From an uncultured Treponema sp. (GTDB lineage: Bacteria; Spirochaetota; Spirochaetia; Treponematales; Treponemataceae), in the NCBI GenBank assembly GCA_905373565.1, contig CAJPTT010000149.1:1-6307 (forward strand): DNA of 6,307 bases, given 5' to 3'. Below are positions 1-5,393 of the stretch, one piece after another. The notes beneath the pieces are model-generated. The model was not told the origin of the DNA. It was given only the letters and a program-made list of their open reading frames with translations, and made no database searches. Made by a program: the position numbers and the translations under genes. The stretch's first letter is position 1, and each line of letters begins with the position of its first letter.

Positions 1-11
1 GCAAACTTGCA

Positions 12-45
12 GCTCAAGAATGTACACGGATGTACATTCTTGAGC
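12..45. repeat. Perfect 15-bp palindrome with 4-nt loop
   Basis: The left arm GCTCAAGAATGTACA (12-26) is the exact reverse complement of the right arm (31-45), separated by the tetraloop CGGA. As RNA or single-stranded DNA it would form a long uninterrupted hairpin on either strand. Neither side is followed by a T-run, so it is not a standard rho-independent terminator. It overlaps the last codons and the stop of the truncated Rpn gene, and its right edge lies within a few bases of where that protein leaves its family consensus. This fits the end of a small palindromic repetitive or mobile element, or a deletion scar. That interpretation is an inference; the palindrome itself is directly visible. 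Confidence 0.9.
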
Positions 46-277
46 GAGGGTGTTCGGCAAGAACGATAATCTTATTGTCTACAAGGCAGGAAACATCGTT
101 GATGATGTTCATGTACAGGGTGTTATCAAGCCGTATGTTTTCTACCGGGCATGAAAGTTGTAAATTGGTATTATGCAAAGCATTGTAGAGTGACAAGAAG
201 TTTTCTTTTGCCTTTTCGTCTTCACTGAATAGGTCAACAAATACCGAGTCTTTATATTTCCTGTTTGCAGTAGACAT
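14..277 (-). pseudogene. Truncated Rpn-family (PD-(D/E)XK) recombination-promoting nuclease / putative transposase
   Basis: The 87-residue reading frame carries the typical N-terminus of Rpn-family proteins (PD-(D/E)XK nuclease transposase family): a KYKDSVFVDLF opening, an ENFLSLYNAL helix, and then the core strands with NDVSCLVDNKIIVLAEH. Known members are usually about 250-330 residues, and the core continues with a Gln after EH followed by an STxNxNMPLR-like stretch. Here Asp61 and Glu75 are present, but from residue 77 the sequence changes to PRSRMYIRVHS and stops. The Gln of the ExQ motif and the whole C-terminal part are therefore missing. The start is supported by AGAGGAA about 7 nt upstream and TATAAT boxes beyond it. 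The gene is almost certainly inactive as a nuclease. Any remaining 3' portion would lie left of the window. Family assignment is from pattern recognition of the N-terminal half. Confidence 0.75.
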
Positions 278-300
278 AGCGATTTCCTCTCACTGACTGC

Positions 301-318
301 ATTATAGCATAGATTATA
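301..318 (-). promoter_or_regulatory. Two candidate -10 boxes for the Rpn remnant
   Basis: Read on the minus strand, TATAAT occurs at 313-318 and again at 301-306, ending 35 and 23 nt from the ATG at 277. Both match the sigma-70 -10 consensus exactly. No good -35 hexamer is visible at 16-18 bp from either. The Shine-Dalgarno AGAGGAA lies between the second box and the start codon, giving a plausible leader of about 17-29 nt. Confidence 0.5.
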
Positions 319-400
319 GGATTTTGAAATGGATTGTTCTATGTCTTTGTGCACTTCGCGGCTTAGCGGTTAGATTTCGAGAAGGAAGGAGCGATTATTA

Positions 401-460
401 ATGATGCAACGCCGTAGATGCGCCATCTATTTTCAAAAGGCAGGTACTGTATTCACATAA
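401..460 (+). other. Possible 19-codon small ORF with strong Shine-Dalgarno
   Basis: A purine-rich AAGGAAGGAG (382-391) stands 9 nt before tandem ATG codons at 401 and 404. The frame reads MMQRRRCAIYFQKAGTVFT and ends at TAA 458-460. Its 3' half overlaps the end of ruvC on the opposite strand. A 6-bp hairpin (TAGATG-CGC-CATCTA, 415-429) followed by TTTT lies inside it. A weak -35/-10 pair (TTGTGC 347-352, TAGATT 371-376) precedes it. The peptide is basic at its N-terminus and matches no family I recognise. It may be a real small protein, the start of a decayed gene, or chance. The ribosome-binding site is better than that of most genes in the window, but nothing else supports it. Confidence 0.2.
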
Positions 461-936
461 GTAATCGCCGCTGCCAACGCATCGGCGGCATGGTCTGGTT
501 TCGGTATCGTTTTAAGGCCGAGCAGTAACTGTACCGTTAGCTGTACTTGCTGCTTTTCCGCCTGCGCGATGCCGGTAACCGCTTTTTTAATAGCGTTCGG
601 CGCGTATTGAAAGACGGGAACTCCTGCCTGCGCTAAGGCAAGCAGGGTTACGCCGCGCGCTTCCGAAACACTCAAAGCGCTCGTTACGTTTTTTGCGAAA
701 TAGAGCGTTTCGATACCGGCAGCGGCAGGTTTATATGTGCGGATAAGCTCCGTGAGCCGGTCAAAGACAATGAGCAGCCGGTTTCCCTGTACTTGCCCCG
801 CCTCCGTTTGAATAACACCGTAGTCGATACAGCGCATTCTGCTGCCGGACACAGCAATGATGCCGTAGCCGGTAGAGGCAAGTCCGGGGTCGATCCCCAT
901 GATAATCCGTCCTGCGGCTTTCCGCTGTTCCGCCAT
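433..936 (-). CDS. ruvC: Crossover junction endodeoxyribonuclease RuvC
   Basis: RuvC is the Mg-dependent resolvase that nicks Holliday junctions symmetrically, working with the RuvAB branch-migration motor in recombinational repair. The 167-residue protein has the full RNase H-like fold signature: GIDPGLASTGYG with catalytic Asp16, AGIETLYF with Glu76, and KPDHAADALA with His149 and Asp152. This His-type fourth ligand is as in Thermus RuvC, whereas E. coli has Asp. The AEKQQVQ segment (126-132) matches the DNA-contacting region. Length is normal. The start is uncertain. AAGGAGG (937-943) abuts the ATG at 936, which is too close for ideal use. A second in-frame ATG (898-900, residue 13) has AGGA 9 nt upstream. 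I keep 936 because the family's first strand (RII before GIDPG) lies upstream of Met13. The gene follows the aminopeptidase gene by 51 bp with no promoter or terminator seen between, so the two are probably co-transcribed. ruvA and ruvB are not in the window. Confidence 0.95.
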   Translation of the reverse strand: MAEQRKAAGRIIMGIDPGLASTGYGIIAVSGSRMRCIDYGVIQTEAGQVQGNRLLIVFDRLTELIRTYKPAAAGIETLYFAKNVTSALSVSEARGVTLLALAQAGVPVFQYAPNAIKKAVTGIAQAEKQQVQLTVQLLLGLKTIPKPDHAADALAAAITYVNTVPAF

Positions 937-987
937 CCTCCTTATTTTCCTACCATCCTAACGCCGGTTAAAACACGCATTTGCGTA

Positions 988-2745
988 TTACAGCGTCTGT
1001 GTCCGCTCTTTTAAGAATGCACGATGTGCCTCATCCAAATGAGGTTCCAAAGCAGCGCGAACCGTTTGGTTATAATCGTTCAGCCACTTGAGCTCTTCGG
1101 GGAGCAGCAGCTCCTTCACTACCGGCCGCGTGTCGATTGGGCAGAGCGTCAGCGTTTCAAACTCAAAGAAGGTGCCATACTCCGTTGTTTTCCATTCTTT
1201 TGTCAGCGTAAGGCTTTCGATGCGGATACCGTGACTTCCGGCGCAGTAAAAGCCGGGCTCATTGGAGGTAATCATACCCGCCTTCATCGGAGCGTCCGTA
1301 TAGCGGAGTCCGATATTTTGCGGCCCTTCGTGAACGGACAGCACATACCCCACGCCGTGTCCGGTACCGTGCTTATAGTCTTTGCCGTATTTCCGGAGCG
1401 GATTGCGGGCAAGGATATCAAGCTTATAGCCGGTCGTGTTTTCGGGGAACTTTGCTAAAGCGAGCTGGATATGCCCTTTGAGCACCAGCGTATAATCTTC
1501 TTTTTCTTCTGCGGTGAGCGGGCCGAGCGGAATGGTACGGGTAATATCCGTTGTTCCGTCTCGATATTGTCCGCCTGAGTCGAGCAGTAAAAAGCCTTTG
1601 GGCTGCAAAGTAGCGGCCGTGTCTTTTTTAGGCCCGTAGTGGATAATCGCTGCGTTCGCTCCATATCCGGCAATTGTGGTAAAGCTCGCTTCTATGAAGT
1701 CAGGCTGTTCGGCACGGAAGCGCAGCAGCTGTTCGGAAACATCCCATTCGGTAACGCCGCTATCGGCATGATCTTCCACCCATTTGAGGATTTTGACCAT
1801 TGCGATGCCGTCTTTGAGGAAGGCATTCCGGTAGTTTTTAATTTCGGTTTCGTTTTTCACCGCTTTCATCGAAGAGGTGATATTAAGGCCTTCTATGATA
1901 TCCGCTTTAATCTTGTTGCGTAAGAAGATATTTGTCCGTGCGGGATCAAGGTAAACCGTACCCTGTAACTTTTCGGCATCGGCGAAAACCGCTTCGTAAG
2001 GCGCAACCGACACGCCTTCTTTTTCAAGCGCCGCCTTCACCCCATCCGTCATTTGCCGCGCGTCGATGTAAAGCCGTGCGCTCTGCATATCAACCAAGGC
2101 GTAGGCGGTAACAACCGGCGTGCATTCAATATCGTTGCCGCGGATATTAAAGAGGTAACAGACATCCTCCAAAGCTCCGATAACCGTTGCCTCCGCTTTC
2201 TTTTCTCGAAGCGCCGCGCGGACTTCTTTGATTTTTTCCGATGCCGATTTTCCCGTGTAGCGGACATCGAGTAAAAAGACGGCGCTTAATACGGGCGCAG
2301 GGCGGTCAGTCCACATCTCGCCGATGAGATCACGATCGATAACAAAGTTTATATCGGGAAGCGATGAGTTAAACTGTGCAAACGAATTAAGCGCCATCAC
2401 TTTCCCATCCATACCGATCGTACTTCCCGCAGGAAGCGTTTGCGCAAGATATTCAAATACGGTCGGTACATTCGGCTCTCCGCTCTTTTGCAAGAGGATG
2501 CCGCTTCCCTTCAATTCTTTTTCAGCCTGTAAAAAATACCGGCCGTCAGTCCATAAAAAGGCCTTGTCTTTTGTTATCAATACAGCACCCGCAGAGCCGG
2601 TAAAGCCGGAAATAAAGACGCGGGTCTTATCGTGTTCGGCAAGATATTCGCACTGATGAGGATCGGCGGTTGGAATATAATATGCATCGAAGCCGTATTC
2701 CGCCATTTTATTGCGTAATATGTTAATACGTTCAGCTATTGTCAT
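988..2745 (-). CDS. Xaa-Pro aminopeptidase, long APP1-type (peptidase family M24B)
   Basis: This 585-residue metallopeptidase would remove an N-terminal residue preceding proline, in peptide turnover. No signal peptide is visible, so it is probably cytoplasmic. It has the three-domain layout of eukaryotic cytosolic aminopeptidase P1: two creatinase-like N-terminal domains (about 1-155 and 156-300, with NIRGNDIECTP near 200), the pita-bread catalytic domain, and a short C-terminal M24 tail. Metal ligands are Asp389 and Asp400 (LLLDSGGQYRDGTTDITRT), His463 (HGTGHGVG), Glu496 (SNEPGFY) and Glu510 (GIRIES). His369, His459 and His472 complete the active site. The spacing between these residues matches human XPNPEP1 throughout. 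The start at 2745 is chosen because AAGGAG (2752-2757) sits 6 nt upstream. An in-frame ATG nine codons earlier has no ribosome-binding site and lies at or upstream of the predicted transcription start. ruvC follows 51 bp downstream. The gene name pepP is often used, but E. coli PepP is a shorter form. Confidence 0.93.
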   Translation of the reverse strand: MTIAERINILRNKMAEYGFDAYYIPTADPHQCEYLAEHDKTRVFISGFTGSAGAVLITKDKAFLWTDGRYFLQAEKELKGSGILLQKSGEPNVPTVFEYLAQTLPAGSTIGMDGKVMALNSFAQFNSSLPDINFVIDRDLIGEMWTDRPAPVLSAVFLLDVRYTGKSASEKIKEVRAALREKKAEATVIGALEDVCYLFNIRGNDIECTPVVTAYALVDMQSARLYIDARQMTDGVKAALEKEGVSVAPYEAVFADAEKLQGTVYLDPARTNIFLRNKIKADIIEGLNITSSMKAVKNETEIKNYRNAFLKDGIAMVKILKWVEDHADSGVTEWDVSEQLLRFRAEQPDFIEASFTTIAGYGANAAIIHYGPKKDTAATLQPKGFLLLDSGGQYRDGTTDITRTIPLGPLTAEEKEDYTLVLKGHIQLALAKFPENTTGYKLDILARNPLRKYGKDYKHGTGHGVGYVLSVHEGPQNIGLRYTDAPMKAGMITSNEPGFYCAGSHGIRIESLTLTKEWKTTEYGTFFEFETLTLCPIDTRPVVKELLLPEELKWLNDYNQTVRAALEPHLDEAHRAFLKERTQTL

Positions 2746-2751
2746 AGTGAT

Positions 2752-2757
2752 CTCCTT
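2752..2757 (-). promoter_or_regulatory. Shine-Dalgarno deciding the aminopeptidase start
   Basis: On the minus strand AAGGAG is followed by ATCACT and then ATG at 2745, a 6-nt spacing that is near ideal. This fixes the start at 2745 and excludes the ATG at 2772. Confidence 0.8.
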
Positions 2758-2775
2758 ATCTATCCATCCCATAGC

Positions 2776-2784
2776 AGTATAGCA
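2776..2784 (-). promoter_or_regulatory. Extended -10 promoter of the aminopeptidase-ruvC pair
   Basis: Read on the minus strand this is TGC-TATACT, an extended -10 element. Transcription would start near 2769, leaving a leader of about 24 nt that contains the Shine-Dalgarno. No convincing -35 is visible (TTTAAT at 2799-2804 with 17-bp spacing is weak), as is usual for extended -10 promoters. It lies in the 117-bp gap after the lipoprotein gene, so the pair can be transcribed independently of that gene. Confidence 0.5.
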
Positions 2785-2862
2785 TACTTTACCGTTTCAT
2801 TAAACTCTGCGATTTTGGTGGTCTTTGCGGCTACTGTGATGGCAAGCGGCGTTTATCGTTTA

Positions 2863-3378
2863 TCAAAAATGCAGCATCACCATTTCTCCTTTCTGCAAAA
2901 CGAACTGTTTACCGGTACACATAAACCTTAGTTCATTACCATCCTTATTTTCAACAACGACCGTTATTTTCTTCTGCACCGGTATCGGCGTAGTAAATGA
3001 CTCTCCTTTTTGCAATCTAATCGAAGAAACAGGCTCGATATCATTTTTTTGCTGATTCGCAGGTTTCGTACCATTCTTTCGCGGTTGTAACTGAATGTTT
3101 GAAAGATGATCATATTCGGACGGAGATTCTCTTTGAGAATGCGGCTCTGTTGTCTCAAAATTCAATCTCTTATTCAGCATCCTTGCATTTTTTGCAAAGG
3201 CTTCTGTTTTGTCATAAGCATCCGGTTGCATTTCTCCATCTATTGAAACGGTTAAATCGGCAACACCGGCTAATACGGTGATAGGAAAATAAAGTCCTTT
3301 TGTACTCGGATTACTTTTGCATGACAATACACCGGCGCACGCTATGCAAAAATACAAGCAATATCGTAAGTATTTCAT
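2863..3378 (-). CDS. Hypothetical lipoprotein
   Basis: I do not recognise this 171-residue protein. It starts with a classic lipoprotein signal: Lys/Arg at 2 and 5, a hydrophobic stretch (about 6-17), and the lipobox VLSC with Cys20. Ser at -1 fits the relaxed spirochete lipobox. The mature protein should therefore be anchored by acyl chains in a membrane on the periplasmic or surface side. After a short strand-rich part (30-48), residues about 52-115 are polar and probably disordered (many Asn, Gln, Lys, Glu, Ser, Pro). A compact C-terminal part (117-171) is probably beta-rich. The pentapeptide LQKGE occurs at 122-126 and 161-165, and a related IQLQ sits at 95-98, hinting at repeated beta units. 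There is no Shine-Dalgarno, and the promoter lies almost on top of the ATG, so the mRNA may be leaderless. The gene is divergent from aspS. Function is unknown. Confidence 0.75.
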   Translation of the reverse strand: MKYLRYCLYFCIACAGVLSCKSNPSTKGLYFPITVLAGVADLTVSIDGEMQPDAYDKTEAFAKNARMLNKRLNFETTEPHSQRESPSEYDHLSNIQLQPRKNGTKPANQQKNDIEPVSSIRLQKGESFTTPIPVQKKITVVVENKDGNELRFMCTGKQFVLQKGEMVMLHF

Positions 3379-3386
3379 ACCGTATC

Positions 3387-3415
3387 AGTATACTACCGAA
3401 ATTGTGAGCAAACAA
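3387..3415 (-). promoter_or_regulatory. Promoter of the lipoprotein gene, predicted leaderless
   Basis: On the minus strand TTGTTT (3410-3415) and TATACT (3387-3392) are separated by exactly 17 bp. The -10 box ends 8 nt before the ATG at 3378, so transcription should begin within a few bases of the start codon. The -35 matches consensus at three of six positions and the -10 at five of six. Confidence 0.45.
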
Positions 3416-3514
3416 GGAGACGCTTTCAAAAAAATGCGCGCTGAGGTTGCCCTGATGTCTTAATTATTCTCCTCTGTCAATAATTTTGTTATTTTTCAAG
3501 TTTTTTCTCACGAA

Positions 3515-3543
3515 TTGCATAAACGCCCCGTTTCAACTATACT
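3515..3543 (+). promoter_or_regulatory. Promoter of aspS (and probably epmA)
   Basis: TTGCAT (3515-3520) and TATACT (3538-3543) are separated by 17 bp, preceded by a T-rich tract (3484-3508) that could act as an UP-like element. The predicted transcription start (about 3549-3551) falls at or just before the ATG at 3553, leaving a leader of 0-4 nt, or about 12 nt if translation begins at the ATG at 3562. No Shine-Dalgarno is visible before either ATG. Confidence 0.5.
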
Positions 3544-3552
3544 TGTTCTATT

Positions 3553-5322
3553 ATGATAGAAATGAAACGGACCGTTACCTGCGGCCAGCTGCAAAAAAGC
3601 GACGCCGGTAAAACAGTAGTATTAAACGGATGGGTGCACCGCAAGCGCGACCACGGCGGTATCTCTTTTATAAACTTACGCGACCGCTACGGGCTGACAC
3701 AGGTGGTTGTCGATGACGATGCAAGCGCTGAGCTGAAGGAAACCGCAGCCGGTTTGAAGATGGAATATTGTATTGCCATTGAAGGCACAGTGCGGGAGCG
3801 TCCCGATTCCATGGTCAACACGGAAATGACAACCGGACATATCGAAGTGAAGGCGCTGCGCATTGTTGTGCTGTCGAAGAGCGCTGTGCTGCCCTTCCAG
3901 ATTGACGAAAAAACCAACGCCAACGAAGACCTCCGGCTCAAGTATCGCTACCTCGACCTGCGTTCCCAGACCATGCAGGATCACCTGATACTGCGGTCAA
4001 AGGTTACGTTCGCCGTGCGGGAGTACCTCACTGCGAGGAACTTCCTAGAAATTGAAACGCCGACCTTTATTAAATCGACACCGGAGGGCGCACGCGACTA
4101 TTTGGTGCCGTCCCGCCTGTATCCGGGTAAGTTCTATGCGCTGCCACAGTCCCCGCAATTGTATAAGCAGATACTGATGGTCTCCGGCTTTGACCGCTAT
4201 TTTCAGATTGCCCGCTGCTACCGTGATGAAGACGCGCGCGGCGACCGCCAGCCTGAGTTCACCCAGATTGATATTGAAATGAGCTTTGTTTCCCGCGATG
4301 ACGTGCTCGACGTTACCGAAAATATGTTCCGCACGGTGTTCAAAAAAACGATCGGTGCGGACTTGGCGCAATCCTTCCCGCGGATCAGCTATGATGATGC
4401 CATCGATCTGTACGGCACCGACAAACCCGATATCCGCTTTGAGATGAAGATGCAGGATGCCGCATGGCTGGCTGAATGTACCGAGTTTGCCGTGTTCAAA
4501 GATGCGGTCGCTGCTGGAGGAGCTGTCAAGGCGCTTGTAGTGAAAGGACAGGCAGCAAATTACAGCCGCAAAAAGATCGAAGAGCTTGAAGCTGCAGCAA
4601 AAGTCTACAAGGCAAAGGGGCTTGCATGGACAAAAGTTGCAGGCGGCGCATTTGAAGGCGGTATTGCCAAATACTGCGCCGGCGCGGAGACTGAAATATG
4701 CAAAAAGCTGAATGCCGAGGGCGGCGACCTGCTCCTCTTTGTTGCCGATGCAAAATATAAAATCGCCTGCACCGCACTTGGTGCTGTCAGAAGTAAACTC
4801 GGCAAGGATTTAAATTTGCTCGATCCCAACGTCTTCGCCTTTTTGTGGGTGATCGACTTCCCGCTCTTTGAATGGAATGAAGATGAGCAAAAATGGGATC
4901 CCGCACACCATATGTTCTCCGCGCCGCAGGAACGCTACCTTGATACATTGGAGCAAAACCCCGGCGAGGTAAAGGGAGATCTGTACGACCTCGTACTCAA
5001 TGGCTACGAAGTTGCTTCCGGCTCAATCAGAATCCACAATCCTGAGCTGCAAAAACGGATATTCAACATTGTCGGCTTTAACCCCGCCGATGCGGAAAAG
5101 AAGTTCGGCTTTTTAACGGAAGCGTTCAAGTACGGTGCGCCGCCCCACGGAGGTATCGCACCCGGTCTTGACCGCATCGTGATGCTGATGGCAGGGGAAA
5201 CCTCGATTAAAGAAGTAATCGCCTTCCCCAAAAACACCTTCGCCGTCAGCCCCATGGACGAAAGCCCCAGCGAGGTTGACGAAAAGCAGCTTGCCGAACT
5301 GCACTTGAGCATTCGGGAATAG
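3553..5322 (+). CDS. aspS: Aspartyl-tRNA synthetase (bacterial type)
   Basis: The enzyme attaches aspartate to tRNA-Asp using ATP, in the cytoplasm. The 589-residue protein has the full bacterial AspRS layout. The N-terminal OB-fold anticodon-binding domain (about 1-115) includes GWVHRKRDHGG and INLRDR. Class II motif 1 is at FLEIETPTFIKSTPEGARDY (164-183). Motif 2 is at FQIARCYRDEDARGDRQPEF (217-236), followed by TQIDIEMSF. A bacterial GAD insertion domain occupies roughly 295-430, and motif 3 is at GAPPHGGIAPGLDRIVMLM (528-546). The length is typical and no break was seen. His34 is at the position linked to non-discriminating AspRS, which also charges tRNA-Asn; E. coli has Leu there. The start at 3553 fits a leaderless mRNA, but ATG 3562 (MKRTVTCGQL) matches the usual family N-terminus and is a real alternative. 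epmA follows after 71 bp on the same strand. Confidence 0.97.
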   Translation: MIEMKRTVTCGQLQKSDAGKTVVLNGWVHRKRDHGGISFINLRDRYGLTQVVVDDDASAELKETAAGLKMEYCIAIEGTVRERPDSMVNTEMTTGHIEVKALRIVVLSKSAVLPFQIDEKTNANEDLRLKYRYLDLRSQTMQDHLILRSKVTFAVREYLTARNFLEIETPTFIKSTPEGARDYLVPSRLYPGKFYALPQSPQLYKQILMVSGFDRYFQIARCYRDEDARGDRQPEFTQIDIEMSFVSRDDVLDVTENMFRTVFKKTIGADLAQSFPRISYDDAIDLYGTDKPDIRFEMKMQDAAWLAECTEFAVFKDAVAAGGAVKALVVKGQAANYSRKKIEELEAAAKVYKAKGLAWTKVAGGAFEGGIAKYCAGAETEICKKLNAEGGDLLLFVADAKYKIACTALGAVRSKLGKDLNLLDPNVFAFLWVIDFPLFEWNEDEQKWDPAHHMFSAPQERYLDTLEQNPGEVKGDLYDLVLNGYEVASGSIRIHNPELQKRIFNIVGFNPADAEKKFGFLTEAFKYGAPPHGGIAPGLDRIVMLMAGETSIKEVIAFPKNTFAVSPMDESPSEVDEKQLAELHLSIRE

Positions 5323-5334
5323 CATGGATGAAAT

Positions 5335-5384
5335 AAGGCAGCATTATTCTGCGGGAATATTCCGCAAGACGATGGTGCTGCCTT
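5335..5384 (+). promoter_or_regulatory. Nested stem-loop in the aspS-epmA spacer
   Basis: AAGGCAGCA (5335-5343) pairs perfectly with TGCTGCCTT (5376-5384). In RNA the stem can continue to 5348/5371 with three G-U pairs, giving 14 pairs. Inside it, GCGGGA (5351-5356) pairs with TTCCGC (5360-5365) around an ATA loop (one G-U pair). No T-run follows on the plus strand, so it is not a normal terminator. It begins 12 nt after the aspS stop and ends 9 nt before the epmA ATG. If folded, it would bring the two nearly together. A role in translational coupling or mRNA processing is an inference. Confidence 0.6.
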
Positions 5385-5393
5385 GAAAAGATT

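Noticed and set aside
12..45. Palindrome considered as an integron attC site or a rho-independent terminator
   Set aside because: It lacks the GTT/AAC core sites and the bulged, imperfect pairing of attC, and no T-run flanks it on either strand.
415..429. Small hairpin TAGATG-CGC-CATCTA after the ruvC stop as a ruvC terminator
   Set aside because: The stem is only 6 bp and in the ruvC direction no T-run follows. The TTTT lies on the other side, which would serve only plus-strand transcripts.
3400..3409. AATTGTGAGC, resembling a lac operator half
   Set aside because: There is no symmetric second half and no lac context, so this is a chance match.
3434..3463. Nine-codon ORF upstream of aspS with AAGGAG before it (possible leader peptide)
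   Set aside because: The Shine-Dalgarno is about 17 nt away, there is no run of Asp codons, and no attenuator or T-box feature follows. The predicted aspS promoter lies downstream of it.
3475..3480. Exact TTGACA (-35 consensus) on the minus strand
   Set aside because: No -10-like hexamer lies 15-19 bp downstream on that strand (the 17-bp position reads CATCAG).
3462..3485. AATTATT / AATAATT inverted repeat followed by a T-rich tract
   Set aside because: The stem has seven A-T pairs only and a 10-nt loop, too weak for a terminator. The T-rich tract more likely belongs to the aspS promoter region.
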